64,000 nt of DNA from Nonomuraea pusilla (GTDB lineage Bacteria; Actinomycetota; Actinomycetes; Streptosporangiales; Streptosporangiaceae), in contig NZ_FOBF01000017.1 of the NCBI RefSeq assembly GCF_900109355.1, positions 1-64,000 on the forward strand. The letters are read 5' to 3'. Position 1 is the first letter of the stretch. The number at the start of each line of letters is the position of its first letter. The notes below the pieces were generated by a model. It did no database searches. It was not told where the DNA came from and worked only from the letters and a program-made list of their open reading frames with translations. The position numbers were made by a program, and so were the translations under genes. Positions 16,459 to 24,930 of this stretch are shown in pieces.

Positions 16459-17541
16459 ATGGTGTACCCGGACATGCCTGACGGCAGGACGATCGCGGGG
16501 CGGTACCGGCTGCTCGAACCCCTCGGCGCCGGTTCCGTGCGGCGGGGACTCGACGAGCTGGAGCGGCGCGACGTCGTGGTCAGGCAGCTGCGCGTCCCGC
16601 CCGAGCTGATCGACTCGGCGACGCGCGAGGCCCGCATGGCCGCCCTGGTGCGGCACGCGTCGATCGCGCGGGTGCTGGACGTGCCGCTGGAGGCCGGGCG
16701 GCCGTGGGTGATCGCGGAGTTCGTCCGGGGAACGTCGCTGGAGCAGGCCGTACGGTCCCGTGGTCCGCTGCCCGTGGCGCAGGCGGCGCGCATGGGCGTG
16801 TGCGTGCTGGCGGCGCTGCGGGCGGCGCACGCGGCGGGCGTCGTCCACGGCCGGCTCGATCCGGGGAAGGTGCTGCTGACGTGGACGGGCAGGGCGGTGC
16901 TCGCCGGGTTCGGGGTGCCGAGCCTCAGCGTGCGGCCCTCGTCCGACCTGTGGTCGCTGGCGGCGACGCTGCACTTCGCGGTGGAGGGCAGGCCGCCCGG
17001 CCAGGTGCCGGCGGAGGGCGCCGACCCGCTCAGGTCGCTGGTCAGGGCCATGCTGCATCCGTCGGGGTCGCCGTCGGTCGAGGTGGTGGCGGACACGCTG
17101 CAACGGCTCGCGCTCGACCAGCCGCTGGACCGCCTCGTGGCGGCGCTCGGCCCGCTGCCGCCCGCCGAGGTGGCGGGGATCGGGCTGGACGTCCTCGCCC
17201 AGCTCCAGTCGCTGGGCGGCGTCCACGGCGCGGTGCAGCCGGGGAGCGTGTTCGTCGACGGCGAGGGCCGGGCGAGGCTGGTGGCGCCGCTGCGGTCGGG
17301 CACCCTGCCGGACTACACCGCGCCGGAGGGGGCGCAGAGCCGCGAGGCGGACCTGTGGTCGCTCGGCGCGACGCTGTTCACGGCCGTGGAAGGCCGGCCG
17401 CCCGCTCCGGGGGCGCTGCTGGCCAGGGCCGGTACGCTGGCACGCGTGCTGTTCCGCCTCCTGTCCGGCAACCCGGCGGACCGTCCGTCCGTGGACGAGC
17501 TGCGCCGTGACCTGCGGGCGGTCGCGGGCGTGCGCCGATGA
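16459..17541 (+). CDS. Tandem Ser/Thr protein-kinase-like protein lacking catalytic residues (pseudokinase)
   Basis: A 360-residue cytosolic protein. Residues 11-200 follow the PknB fold: glycine loop LLEPLGAGSVRRG, VVVRQL in place of the VAIK lysine, HGRLDPGKVLL in place of HRDxKxxN, and LAGFG in place of DFG. From about 205 a second partial C-lobe repeats the pattern (GGVHGAVQPGSVFVDGEGRARL, ADLWSLGATLFTAVEGRPP, NPADRPSVDELRRDL). Lys, catalytic Asp and Asn are all missing, so it should not phosphorylate; it may bind nucleotide or act as a scaffold. The stop overlaps the glycosyltransferase start (ATGA), which links it to envelope synthesis. Confidence 0.82.
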   Translation: MVYPDMPDGRTIAGRYRLLEPLGAGSVRRGLDELERRDVVVRQLRVPPELIDSATREARMAALVRHASIARVLDVPLEAGRPWVIAEFVRGTSLEQAVRSRGPLPVAQAARMGVCVLAALRAAHAAGVVHGRLDPGKVLLTWTGRAVLAGFGVPSLSVRPSSDLWSLAATLHFAVEGRPPGQVPAEGADPLRSLVRAMLHPSGSPSVEVVADTLQRLALDQPLDRLVAALGPLPPAEVAGIGLDVLAQLQSLGGVHGAVQPGSVFVDGEGRARLVAPLRSGTLPDYTAPEGAQSREADLWSLGATLFTAVEGRPPAPGALLARAGTLARVLFRLLSGNPADRPSVDELRRDLRAVAGVRR

Positions 17542-19085
17542 CGCGGGGGCGGGGCGCCGCCCCTTCCGCTGAGCCGACGGCGGCGACCGCGGCGCCCGGC
17601 CCCCGCGCCGCCGCCGCGTGGCCCGCGTGGGCGGTCACCTGGGTGCCCGCGGCGGTGGCCGCCGCGCTCGGGCTCTGGGGCCTCTCCTCGCCGTCGCTGT
17701 GGCGGGACGAGTCGGTGAGCGGCCTGGCCGCTCTCATGCCGCTCGCGCGGCTGCGCGACCTCCTGTCGGACCTGGACGCCGTCCACGCCCTGTACTACCT
17801 GCTGCTGCGGCCGTTCGCGGCCGTGGGAGGGCCGGCGCCCGAGGTGGCGCTGCGGCTGCCGTCCGTGCTGGCCTTCGCCGCCGCGGCGGCCGGGGTGGCG
17901 GCGCTCGGCCGGAGGCTGGCCGGGCCGCTCGCGGGCGGCTGCGCGGGCCTGGTCTACGCGCTGACGCCCGTCGCCGTCAGGTACGCGCAGGAGGCTCGCT
18001 CGTACGCCCTGGTGAGCGCCGTGGCCGTGCTGTCGGTGTGGCTGCTGCTGCGGCTGTGCGACCGGCCGTCGGCGGGCCGGTGCGCGGCGTACGGGGCGAG
18101 CGTGGCGCTGCTCGGCTGGCTGCACCTGTACGCCCTGCTGCTGGTCCCCGCCCACCTGGTCACGGCCCACCTGGTCAGGGCCCACCTGGTCTCGGCCCAT
18201 CCGGCCGGTGCGCGGCCGCTCCCGCCGCGACGGCCGGCCGCAGGGCTCTGGGTGGTGGCGGCCCTGGCGGGCGCGGCCGTGGCGCTGGCGCCGCTCGTGC
18301 TGGTGGCGGCCGGGCAGCGCGACACGCAGGTGTTCTGGCTGCGCCCGCCGGGCTGGGCGGACGTGGCGGCGTTCCCCGTGGAGGTGGCGGGCGGGACGGC
18401 CGCGGCGGTCGCGCTGTTCGGCCTGGCCGCGTGGGGGGCGCGGTACGCCCTGCCCGTGGTGCCGTGGGCGGTGCTGCCGCCCGCGCTGTCGATGGCGCTC
18501 TCGCAGGCGCAGCCGATCTACCACCCACGTTACGTCCTGTTCGCGGTGCCCGCGGTGGCGCTGCTCGCCGGGGTCGGGCTGGCCCGCCTGCCGTTCAGGG
18601 CGGGCGTGGCGACGGCCGCGGCGGGGTCGCTGGCGTTCGCCCTGCTGGTCGTGCCCGCGCAGACGGCGCTCAGAGAGCCGGGCAGCCGTCCTGACGACCT
18701 GCGGGGGCTCGCGGCCACCCTGGCGGCAGAGCAGCGGCCGGGCGACGCGGTGCTGTTCGTGCCGCGGCGGTTCCGGCTGTTCGTGGCGGTGTACGGGGAG
18801 CCGTACCGGCGCCTGGCGGACCTCACGCCGGCTCCCGCCTCCGGCGGGGGCGCGGCCCCGCCGGGCGCGGACTGGGGCACGGCGGAGCCGAGGACGGCCG
18901 CGGACCTGCGCGCGGCCCTCGCGGGCGTGGACCGGGTGTGGCTGGTGTCGCCCAGGATCGGCACGCGGTACGCCTCCGACGAGCGCTACCGGGTGCTGCG
19001 CGAGACGCTGGCGGCGGGGCCGGAGCGGGCGTTCGGTTCGATCCGCCTCACCCTCTACACCCGCGCCCGCGGCACGGCGAATTGA
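17538..19085 (+). CDS. GT-C fold membrane glycosyltransferase (mannosyltransferase-like)
   Basis: A 515-residue multi-pass membrane protein with about ten hydrophobic segments. The first extracytoplasmic loop has LWRDESVSG, where the DE pair is typical of polyprenyl-phosphate-dependent GT-C/GT39-like enzymes; YAQEARSYAL and YHPRYVLF also match that superfamily (the actinobacterial glycosyltransferase family 39 group). A soluble C-terminal portion follows. A short direct repeat of about 15 bases near 18150-18200 encodes AHLVTAHLVRAHLVSAHP between membrane segments. It is coupled to the pseudokinase gene. The acceptor is unknown. Confidence 0.8.
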   Translation: MTRGRGAAPSAEPTAATAAPGPRAAAAWPAWAVTWVPAAVAAALGLWGLSSPSLWRDESVSGLAALMPLARLRDLLSDLDAVHALYYLLLRPFAAVGGPAPEVALRLPSVLAFAAAAAGVAALGRRLAGPLAGGCAGLVYALTPVAVRYAQEARSYALVSAVAVLSVWLLLRLCDRPSAGRCAAYGASVALLGWLHLYALLLVPAHLVTAHLVRAHLVSAHPAGARPLPPRRPAAGLWVVAALAGAAVALAPLVLVAAGQRDTQVFWLRPPGWADVAAFPVEVAGGTAAAVALFGLAAWGARYALPVVPWAVLPPALSMALSQAQPIYHPRYVLFAVPAVALLAGVGLARLPFRAGVATAAAGSLAFALLVVPAQTALREPGSRPDDLRGLAATLAAEQRPGDAVLFVPRRFRLFVAVYGEPYRRLADLTPAPASGGGAAPPGADWGTAEPRTAADLRAALAGVDRVWLVSPRIGTRYASDERYRVLRETLAAGPERAFGSIRLTLYTRARGTAN

Positions 19086-19189
19086 GATACATCGCGAGAT
19101 GGAACCGCGTGGCGCGTCCATTCGTTGGACGGGCGACGCAGAATGTGGGAGAGGCGGGGCGCGCGCTCCGCGTTCGGAGGAAGTTGAGC

Positions 19190-19384
19190 ATGTCGCCAGT
19201 CCAGAAGTACGCCATCGGCGCCGGCGCCGCCGTCCTGCTCTCGCTGATGATCTTCGGTACCGGCCTGATCACCCTGCTGGTCGTCCTCGGCGTGGTCGCG
19301 GCCCCCGTGGTGGGTTACCTGATGCTCGACCCGTCGCAGCGCGAGCGGCTCAAGAGGGCCCGCAGGCGCGGCATCGGCCGCTGA
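19190..19384 (+). CDS. Small membrane protein
   Basis: A 64-residue protein with one long or two short hydrophobic segments (about 8-44) followed by a basic tail QRERLKRARRRGIGR. CGGAGG lies 9 bases upstream of the ATG. No named family recognised. It stands between the glycosyltransferase gene and a strong convergent terminator hairpin. Confidence 0.7.
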   Translation: MSPVQKYAIGAGAAVLLSLMIFGTGLITLLVVLGVVAAPVVGYLMLDPSQRERLKRARRRGIGR

Positions 19385-19392
19385 ACGCCGAA

Positions 19393-19421
19393 GGGGGCCA
19401 CCGGCGAGCCGGTGCGCCCCC
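19393..19421. terminator. Bidirectional terminator hairpin
   Basis: GGGGGCCACCGG pairs with CCGGTGCGCCCCC around a CGAG loop, with one bulged base. It lies exactly between the stop codons of convergent genes (19384 and 19439). Confidence 0.7.
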
Positions 19422-19438
19422 GCCGCACGGGCCCGGGG

Positions 19439-19747
19439 TCAGGAGGCCGCCGCCGTCGCGGTCTCCACCCTCGTGGTGACCATGCGCTCCACGTAGAACG
19501 ACAGGAACGGCACGGTGCCGCCGAGCATGACGCCCAGCATGTACGGCCACGACCAGCGCGCCTTCATGCCCAGGTTCATCACCGCGACCAGGTAGATCAT
19601 GTAGAGGCCGCCGTGGATCGGGGCGACGACCTTCGACATCCCCTCCGCGTCGAAGCCGTACCGCAGCACCATGGCCAGGCACAGCACGAGCAGCATGACG
19701 CCGACCACGTAGGCGAGCACCCGGAAGGGCTTGAGAGCCGATTCCAC
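19439..19747 (-). CDS. DUF3817-like integral membrane protein
   Basis: A 102-residue protein with three predicted membrane segments and the family-like stretches ALKPFRVLAYVVGVMLL and APIHGGLYMIYLVAVMNL. The function of DUF3817 proteins is unknown; the family is frequent in actinobacteria. The GTG at 19747 is preceded by GGAAGG at a good distance. It follows the SURF1-like gene by 2 bases, so the pair is one operon. Confidence 0.82.
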   Translation of the reverse strand: MESALKPFRVLAYVVGVMLLVLCLAMVLRYGFDAEGMSKVVAPIHGGLYMIYLVAVMNLGMKARWSWPYMLGVMLGGTVPFLSFYVERMVTTRVETATAAAS

Positions 19748-19749
19748 CG

Positions 19750-20529
19750 TTAACCTTCCAGAACCATCTCGGGGGACCTCTCGCGGTCCCGATCCGCCCG
19801 CACGGCATCCCGTACGAAGTGGAACCACATGAACACGGCGAATCCCGCGAAGATCCACCAGTTGGCCGCATAAGCCAGGTTACGCCAGGTCAGGGTGCCA
19901 CCGACGACCGGCGGCTCGACCTTGACCTGGGTGAGCGAGCCCGACGGCGGCTCGGCCACCACGAAGCCGCCGCGCACCTTCTGGCCGCTCCACAGGTTCA
20001 CCAGCTCGCCGGTGGAGACCGTCTGCACCTGCCCCTGGGGAAGCCCCTCCGGGCGCCGCTGCACGCTGTCGGTGCCCTGCTGGGGACGGATCCTGCCGCT
20101 CACCGCGACCCTGCCGGGCGGCACGGCGGTGCCGGGGTCGCCGGCCGTGGCCACCCAGCCCCGCACGACGGGCACGAGCGTGCCGTCGTCGAGCCTGAGC
20201 GGCGTGAGCACCCAGTAGCCGCGGTCGCGCGAGACGTTGCCGCCGGGCGCGGACACGTCGGGGCGCCGGTCGGCGACGAGGATCTGGCGGGCGGCGTCGT
20301 ACTCGCCGTCGGCGGCGACCCTGCGGCCGACCACGTCGCCCGCCGGCTGGCCGCCCACCTGGGCGAGGGCCGTGACGTTCACGGGGGCGGGGTCGGACGC
20401 GCTCCTCGGCTTGCCGGAGTCCTCGAACACCCCGAGCTGCCAGCGGCCGAGCAGGATGAACGCGACGAGGACCCCGATGGTCAGCACGTGCAGCCCCATG
20501 ACGCGGGGCGAGAGCAGGGTCCTCAGCAT
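19750..20529 (-). CDS. SURF1 family protein (cytochrome c oxidase assembly)
   Basis: A 259-residue protein with the SURF1 topology: an N-terminal membrane segment ending in LLGRWQLG, a periplasmic domain with RDRGYWVLTPLRLDDGTLVPVVRGWV, and a C-terminal membrane segment after NLAYAANWWIFA. SURF1 helps insert haem a into cytochrome c oxidase. TAGCTT lies 6 bases before the ATG with no ribosome site, indicating a leaderless start. Operon with the DUF3817-like gene. Confidence 0.92.
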   Translation of the reverse strand: MLRTLLSPRVMGLHVLTIGVLVAFILLGRWQLGVFEDSGKPRSASDPAPVNVTALAQVGGQPAGDVVGRRVAADGEYDAARQILVADRRPDVSAPGGNVSRDRGYWVLTPLRLDDGTLVPVVRGWVATAGDPGTAVPPGRVAVSGRIRPQQGTDSVQRRPEGLPQGQVQTVSTGELVNLWSGQKVRGGFVVAEPPSGSLTQVKVEPPVVGGTLTWRNLAYAANWWIFAGFAVFMWFHFVRDAVRADRDRERSPEMVLEG

Positions 20530-20535
20530 GCTTAC

Positions 20536-20541
20536 AAGCTA
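20536..20541 (-). promoter_or_regulatory. Leaderless -10 element for the SURF1-like gene
   Basis: TAGCTT on the minus strand, 6 bases before the ATG at 20529. Confidence 0.5.
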
Positions 20542-20622
20542 TCCGCCCCGGCGGGCGGTCCCGCCATCAACCCGGCGATACCCGCTGGCAAGAAAAAGGG
20601 CAAATCAACCAGGCGGGCGCGC

Positions 20623-20628
20623 TAGGCT
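20623..20628 (+). promoter_or_regulatory. Leaderless -10 element for the 57-residue membrane protein
   Basis: TAGGCT, then 7 bases, then ATG at 20636; identical in layout to the response regulator promoter at 15543-15548. Confidence 0.55.
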
Positions 20629-20635
20629 GCTGGCC

Positions 20636-20809
20636 ATGTCTGATCAGCACATCGACCCGGCGGGCAACACCCAGGCGTTCCGCGCGTTCGCGCAGCGCTC
20701 GGAGGACGAGGCCGCCGCCGCCCCCAAGAAGTCGCCGCTGCTGCCGATCGTCGCGGTCGTCGTCGTGGTCGCCGTCATCGGCGTCGCCGCCTTCCTCCTT
20801 CTGCGCTGA
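20636..20809 (+). CDS. Small C-tail-anchored membrane protein
   Basis: A 57-residue protein: a polar N-terminal half (MSDQHIDPAGNTQAFRAFAQ, then an acidic/Ala stretch and PKK) and one C-terminal membrane helix LLPIVAVVVVVAVIGVAAFLLLR. No family recognised. It is convincing as a gene because of the leaderless TAGGCT promoter, the clean hydropathy pattern and its place in an otherwise empty divergent gap. Confidence 0.7.
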   Translation: MSDQHIDPAGNTQAFRAFAQRSEDEAAAAPKKSPLLPIVAVVVVVAVIGVAAFLLLR

Positions 20810-20929
20810 CCTCCCGCGCCGGCCCGCGACCCCGCAGGGCTCCGGCACGGGACGCTCCACCCGCCGCGACGCCGTGGCGGGTTTTCGGCGTTCCCGAACA
20901 AACGCGTGCTCGGTCCCGTCCAAGCCGGT

Positions 20930-21883
20930 ATGCGTAACGCTCCGGCCCGCCTGGCCGCTCTCGCCGTCACCGCATCCCTCGCCTTGCCGGGCGCCTTCAC
21001 CGGCGCCGCCTCCGCCGCGGCGGCCCGTACTCCCAGCCACGTCCACGCCGCACGGTACGTCTCGCTCGACGACTGCGGCGACCCCTGCGGCCAGTGGACC
21101 GTCAGCATGCGTGACGGCTCGGCGCTGAGGCTGCCCGACGCGCGCACGCACCCGCTGTCGAAGCACGGCAAGCCGGTCAAGGACAGGGGCGCGCCCATCG
21201 GCGTCAGCGGCGACGGGACGCGCGTGGCGTACGTGCGGGCCCGCGACGGCCGGGTGGTCGTGCGCGACCTGCGCGGCGGGCTCTTCACGATGCCCGCGGA
21301 CACCGGGCCCGCCCGGCGCGTCTCGGACCTCAGGCTGTCGCTGGACGGCGCGAGCCTGGCCGTCGTCATGGCGGACGCCCCCGACCGCGTCTACGACGTC
21401 GCCTCCGCCAGGCTGGTCGGCACCCTGCCGCGCGGCCACCACTTCGTGGGGTTCAGCGGCGACGGCGGCGAGGTCCTCGCCGCCAAGGGCGAACGCCACC
21501 TGTACTCCTTCACCCGCGCGGGCGCCCTCCTGGCCCACTCCGCCGTCCCCGAGGACGGCCCGTACGCGCTGAACGCCGACGGACGCACGGTGGCGTTCAT
21601 GAAGGGCCACGACAAGCAGCGGCGGGTGGTGCTGTGGGACCTGGCCACCGGGAAGGAGAACGTCCGCGTCTGGGTGTGGATGCCGCGTCACCAGAGCTAC
21701 CAGATGGTGGAGATGCTCGACTGGACCGCGAACGGGCAGCTCACCCTGCACGTCGAGGACGACGTCATGCGGGAGCCGACCCGGATGAGCATCCTGCTCC
21801 TGGACCTGGCCACCAGCAGGTTCACGGTGCGCGACCGCTACACCGTGCGGCCGAAGGCGTGGGGCTTCGAGGCCTGCGGCTGA
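20930..21883 (+). CDS. Secreted TolB-like beta-propeller protein
   Basis: A 317-residue protein with a Sec signal peptide (MRNAPARLAALAVTASLALP to about A31, AxA-type site). The mature part has repeated WD/TolB-like blades, for example GVSGDGTRVAYVRARDG, LRLSLDGASLAVVMAD, GFSGDGGEVLAAKGER and ALNADGRTVAFMKGHD. No catalytic motif, so probably a binding or scaffold protein outside the membrane. An in-frame upstream start at 20906 exists, but the signal peptide favours 20930. Confidence 0.72.
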   Translation: MRNAPARLAALAVTASLALPGAFTGAASAAAARTPSHVHAARYVSLDDCGDPCGQWTVSMRDGSALRLPDARTHPLSKHGKPVKDRGAPIGVSGDGTRVAYVRARDGRVVVRDLRGGLFTMPADTGPARRVSDLRLSLDGASLAVVMADAPDRVYDVASARLVGTLPRGHHFVGFSGDGGEVLAAKGERHLYSFTRAGALLAHSAVPEDGPYALNADGRTVAFMKGHDKQRRVVLWDLATGKENVRVWVWMPRHQSYQMVEMLDWTANGQLTLHVEDDVMREPTRMSILLLDLATSRFTVRDRYTVRPKAWGFEACG

Positions 21884-21914
21884 GCCCGGACACCCGATCG
21901 GGCGCCCGATCGGG

Positions 21915-21930
21915 CGCCCGCCACGGCGGG
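21915..21930. terminator. Hairpin between convergent genes
   Basis: GCCCGCC-AC-GGCGGGC, with further CCCGATCGGGC repeats just before it, between the beta-propeller gene (ends 21883) and the gamma-glutamyltransferase gene (ends 21990). Confidence 0.5.
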
Positions 21931-21989
21931 CCTCACCCCGGAGCACCGGGCGCAGGGTGAAGCCCGCCGGCCACGAGCTCAGCCGGCCG

Positions 21990-23717
21990 TCACCCGCCCG
22001 GCCGCACCACCAGCGCGCTGCCGCCGCCGCGCCTGGTCGGCTCGGCCACGGCCTGCACCTTCCCACGTCCGAGGAACTCCAGGCCGGTGGCCGCGCCGAT
22101 CTCGGGGTTCAGCGCGAAGCCGTGGCCGCGTGCCTGCAGCTCGGCGCCGTACTTGTCGATGAACGCCTGCTCGGCCTGCGTCTGTGCGGTGTTGCGCTGG
22201 GTGGCGCGGGGCGCGGCCAGCGCCTCCGGCAGGGTCATGCCGAACTCGTAGCGGTTGACCAGGATCTGGAGCACGGTCGTGATGATCGTGGAGCCGCCGG
22301 GCGAGCCGACCGCGAGCACGGGCTCGCCGCCCTTCAGCACCAGCGTCGGCGCCATGGACGAGCGGGGCCGCTTGCCGGGGCCGGGCAGGTTCGGGTCGCC
22401 GGGCGCGGGGCCGAACGTGAAGTCGGTCAGCTCGTTGTTGAGCAGCACGCCGCGGCCCGGCACCACGATGCCGTTGCCGCCGGTGGACTCGATCGTGAGG
22501 TTGTAGGCGACGACGTCGCCCCAGCGGTCGGCCACCACCAGGTGGGTGGTCTCCGGCCCCTCGTCGGCGATCGGCGTGGACGCGCCGGCCGGGCTGGGGC
22601 ACGGCTCGTACGAGCCGTCGGGGCTGCCGGGAGCGGCGGGGCTCGGCATCGCCCTGTCGCCGATCAGGCAGGCCCGCTCCTTGGCGAAGCCGTCGGACAG
22701 CAGCTCACGCAGCGGCACGCCGGGCACGTCGCCGACGTACTTGCCGCGGTCGGCGAAGGCCAGCCTGGACGCCTCCAGGTACTCGTGCAGCCCCACCCGC
22801 GGCAGGGCCTGGAGGATGTTGAGCGCCTCGCCCACGGTGGAGCCGCCCGAGGACGGCGGCGCCATCCCATACACCTCCATGTCCTTGTAGCCGACGTGCG
22901 TCGGCTCGCGCAGCAGCGCCCGGTACGCCGCGAGGTCGGGCAGCTCCATCAGGCCGGGCCTGACGTTGCGGGTGCTGCCCTGGGTCACCGGCGGCTGCTT
23001 GACCGTGGCCACGATCTCCTTGCCGAGCTGCCCGCCGTACAGCCAAGCGGGGCCGCGCCTGCCGAGCTCCCTGTACGTCGCGGCCAGCTCGGGGTTCCTG
23101 AACACCGAGCCGACGGCCGGCGGCTGGCCGCCGGGCAGGTACAGCTTCGCGGTGGAGGTGAAGTCCTTGAACCTGTCGGCGTTCTGGGCGGTCTGGTCGT
23201 GGAAGGTCTGGTCCACCACGAAGCCCTTGGACGCCACCTCGATCGCGGGCTGGAGCGCCTTCCTGAGCGAGATGGTGCCGAACCTGCGCAGGGCGGTGTC
23301 CCAGGTCGCCACCGTGCCCGGCACGCCGGCCGACAGCCCGCTGGTCACCGCCTCGTCGAACGGGATGCCCTGCAGGGACGTCTCGTTCATCGCCCGCGGC
23401 GCGGTCTCCCTGCCGTCGATGGTGTACACCTTCTGCCGGTCGGCGTCGTAGTAGACCATGAAGCCGCCGCCGGCCAGGCCCGCCGAGTACGGCTCGGTCA
23501 CGCCGAGCACCGCCCCGGCCGCGACGGCGGCGTCCACGGCGTTGCCACCCTTCCTCAGGACCGCGATGGCGGCCTTGCTCGCGTCGAGGTCAACGGTGGC
23601 GACGGCGCCGCCGTACCCCTCGGCGACGGGCGTCTTCGTCTCGGGCCCGGCCAGCGCCGGCGGCGCTGAGACGAGCGAAATGAGGACAGTTGCTACGGTA
23701 ACGACCATTCGGCGCAT
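21990..23717 (-). CDS. ggt: Gamma-glutamyltransferase (secreted)
   Basis: A 575-residue Ntn hydrolase precursor. An N-terminal signal peptide (MRRMVVTVATVLISLVSAPPALA) is followed by the large subunit with GGNAVDAAVAA and EPYSAGLAGGGFMVYY, then the autocleavage site before the catalytic Thr in ETTHLVVAD (about residue 390), and the small subunit with SMAPTLVL and GSPGGSTI. The enzyme cleaves or transfers gamma-glutamyl groups of glutathione-like or polyglutamyl substrates outside the cell. ATG 23717 is preferred to GTG 23726 because CATCGT lies 7 bases before it. It is divergent from a two-component system. Confidence 0.93.
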   Translation of the reverse strand: MRRMVVTVATVLISLVSAPPALAGPETKTPVAEGYGGAVATVDLDASKAAIAVLRKGGNAVDAAVAAGAVLGVTEPYSAGLAGGGFMVYYDADRQKVYTIDGRETAPRAMNETSLQGIPFDEAVTSGLSAGVPGTVATWDTALRRFGTISLRKALQPAIEVASKGFVVDQTFHDQTAQNADRFKDFTSTAKLYLPGGQPPAVGSVFRNPELAATYRELGRRGPAWLYGGQLGKEIVATVKQPPVTQGSTRNVRPGLMELPDLAAYRALLREPTHVGYKDMEVYGMAPPSSGGSTVGEALNILQALPRVGLHEYLEASRLAFADRGKYVGDVPGVPLRELLSDGFAKERACLIGDRAMPSPAAPGSPDGSYEPCPSPAGASTPIADEGPETTHLVVADRWGDVVAYNLTIESTGGNGIVVPGRGVLLNNELTDFTFGPAPGDPNLPGPGKRPRSSMAPTLVLKGGEPVLAVGSPGGSTIITTVLQILVNRYEFGMTLPEALAAPRATQRNTAQTQAEQAFIDKYGAELQARGHGFALNPEIGAATGLEFLGRGKVQAVAEPTRRGGGSALVVRPGG

Positions 23718-23799
23718 GTAATCCACGATGAACGAGGTACGCCCGTTGTGGTAGGGCCCCCTGCCACCCCGGGGTGATGCGCTGGTCAGAGCCTTGCCC

Positions 23800-23805
23800 T
23801 AGCGT
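23800..23805 (+). promoter_or_regulatory. Leaderless -10 element for the NarL-type kinase
   Basis: TAGCGT, 6 bases, GTG at 23812. Confidence 0.5.
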
Positions 23806-23811
23806 TGGGGC

Positions 23812-24930
23812 GTGCGCAGGACGTCCGGCTTCGACCCCTACTTCGGCCTCATCGTCGCCGTCGCCCAGGTGGTGACCTCGCAGGGCGCGGCCTGGGGCCA
23901 GCGGGAGTTCAGGCGCCCGCTCGACGCGCTCGCGTACGCGCTGCTGCTGGTCGGCCCCGTGATGATCACGGTCAGGCGCAGGTTCCCCATCCCGGCGGCC
24001 GCCGTCGCCCTGCTGTCCACCTACGTCTACACCTGGCTCGACTACCCGCTCGGGCCCGTCTACATGGCGCCGGTCGTCGTCCTGTTCACGCTCGTCCTGG
24101 AACGCCACAGGCTCGCCGCCTGGATCATGGCGGGCGTCACGCTCGCCGTCCTGATCGCCTACGGCCACTTCGGCTCCATGCGGCACGAAGGGCTCGGGCT
24201 CTTCCACGACATGGCGATCACCGCGTTCATCATGCTCTTCATGGTGCTGGCCGAGCTGGTCAGGATCGTCCGCGAGCGCCGCGCGCAGCAGCAGCGGGCC
24301 GCCGAGGAGGAGACCAGGCGCCAGGCCAGCGAGGAACGGCTCACCATGGCCCAGGAGCTGCACGACGTGCTCGCGCACAACATCTCGCTGATCCACGTCC
24401 AGGCCAGCACCGCGCTCCACCTCATCGACGACCATCCCGAGCAGGCCCGCACCGCCCTCGCCACGATCAAGACGGCCTCCAAGGAGGTGCTGGGCGAGAT
24501 GCGCTCCGTGCTGAACGTGCTGCGCGACGGCGCGCCCCGCACCCCCACCGCAGGGCTCGACCGGCTCGACGACCTCGTCGGGCGCTCCGGGCTGCCGGTC
24601 ACGCTGAAACGCGTCGGCTCCCGGCCGCTGCCGCCCCAGGTCGAGCGGGCCGCGTACCGCATCGTGCAGGAGTCGCTCACCAACGTCACCAGGCACGCGC
24701 CGGGCGCCCAGGTGACCGTCCGGCTCGAGTACGGCCACGGCGAGCTCGTCGTACGGGTCACCGACACCGGCTCGGCCACGCCGGGCGCGCTGTCCGAGGA
24801 CGGCAGCGGCAACGGCATCCCCGGCATGCGCGAACGCGCCTCCGCCCTCGGCGGCACGCTCGTCGCCGGCCCCTCGGGCACCGGCTTCCAGGTGGAGGCC
24901 AGGCTGCCCCTACCCGAGGAGAGTGCATGA
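23812..24930 (+). CDS. NarL-type sensor histidine kinase
   Basis: A 372-residue kinase. Four to five N-terminal membrane segments (to about 150) are followed by a coiled coil, the HisKA_3 box QELHDVLAHNISLIHVQ with His184, and a HATPase domain with VQESLTNVTRHAPGA, VRVTDTG and GNGIPGMRERASALGG. It probably senses an envelope or membrane state and phosphorylates the response regulator encoded next (ATGA overlap). The GTG start follows a leaderless -10. Confidence 0.92.
   Translation: MRRTSGFDPYFGLIVAVAQVVTSQGAAWGQREFRRPLDALAYALLLVGPVMITVRRRFPIPAAAVALLSTYVYTWLDYPLGPVYMAPVVVLFTLVLERHRLAAWIMAGVTLAVLIAYGHFGSMRHEGLGLFHDMAITAFIMLFMVLAELVRIVRERRAQQQRAAEEETRRQASEERLTMAQELHDVLAHNISLIHVQASTALHLIDDHPEQARTALATIKTASKEVLGEMRSVLNVLRDGAPRTPTAGLDRLDDLVGRSGLPVTLKRVGSRPLPPQVERAAYRIVQESLTNVTRHAPGAQVTVRLEYGHGELVVRVTDTGSATPGALSEDGSGNGIPGMRERASALGGTLVAGPSGTGFQVEARLPLPEESA

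Noticed and set aside
18150..18205. Short direct repeats in the GT-C glycosyltransferase gene considered as a site
   Set aside because: They are in frame and encode AHLV repeats between membrane helices; no evidence for a DNA-level role.
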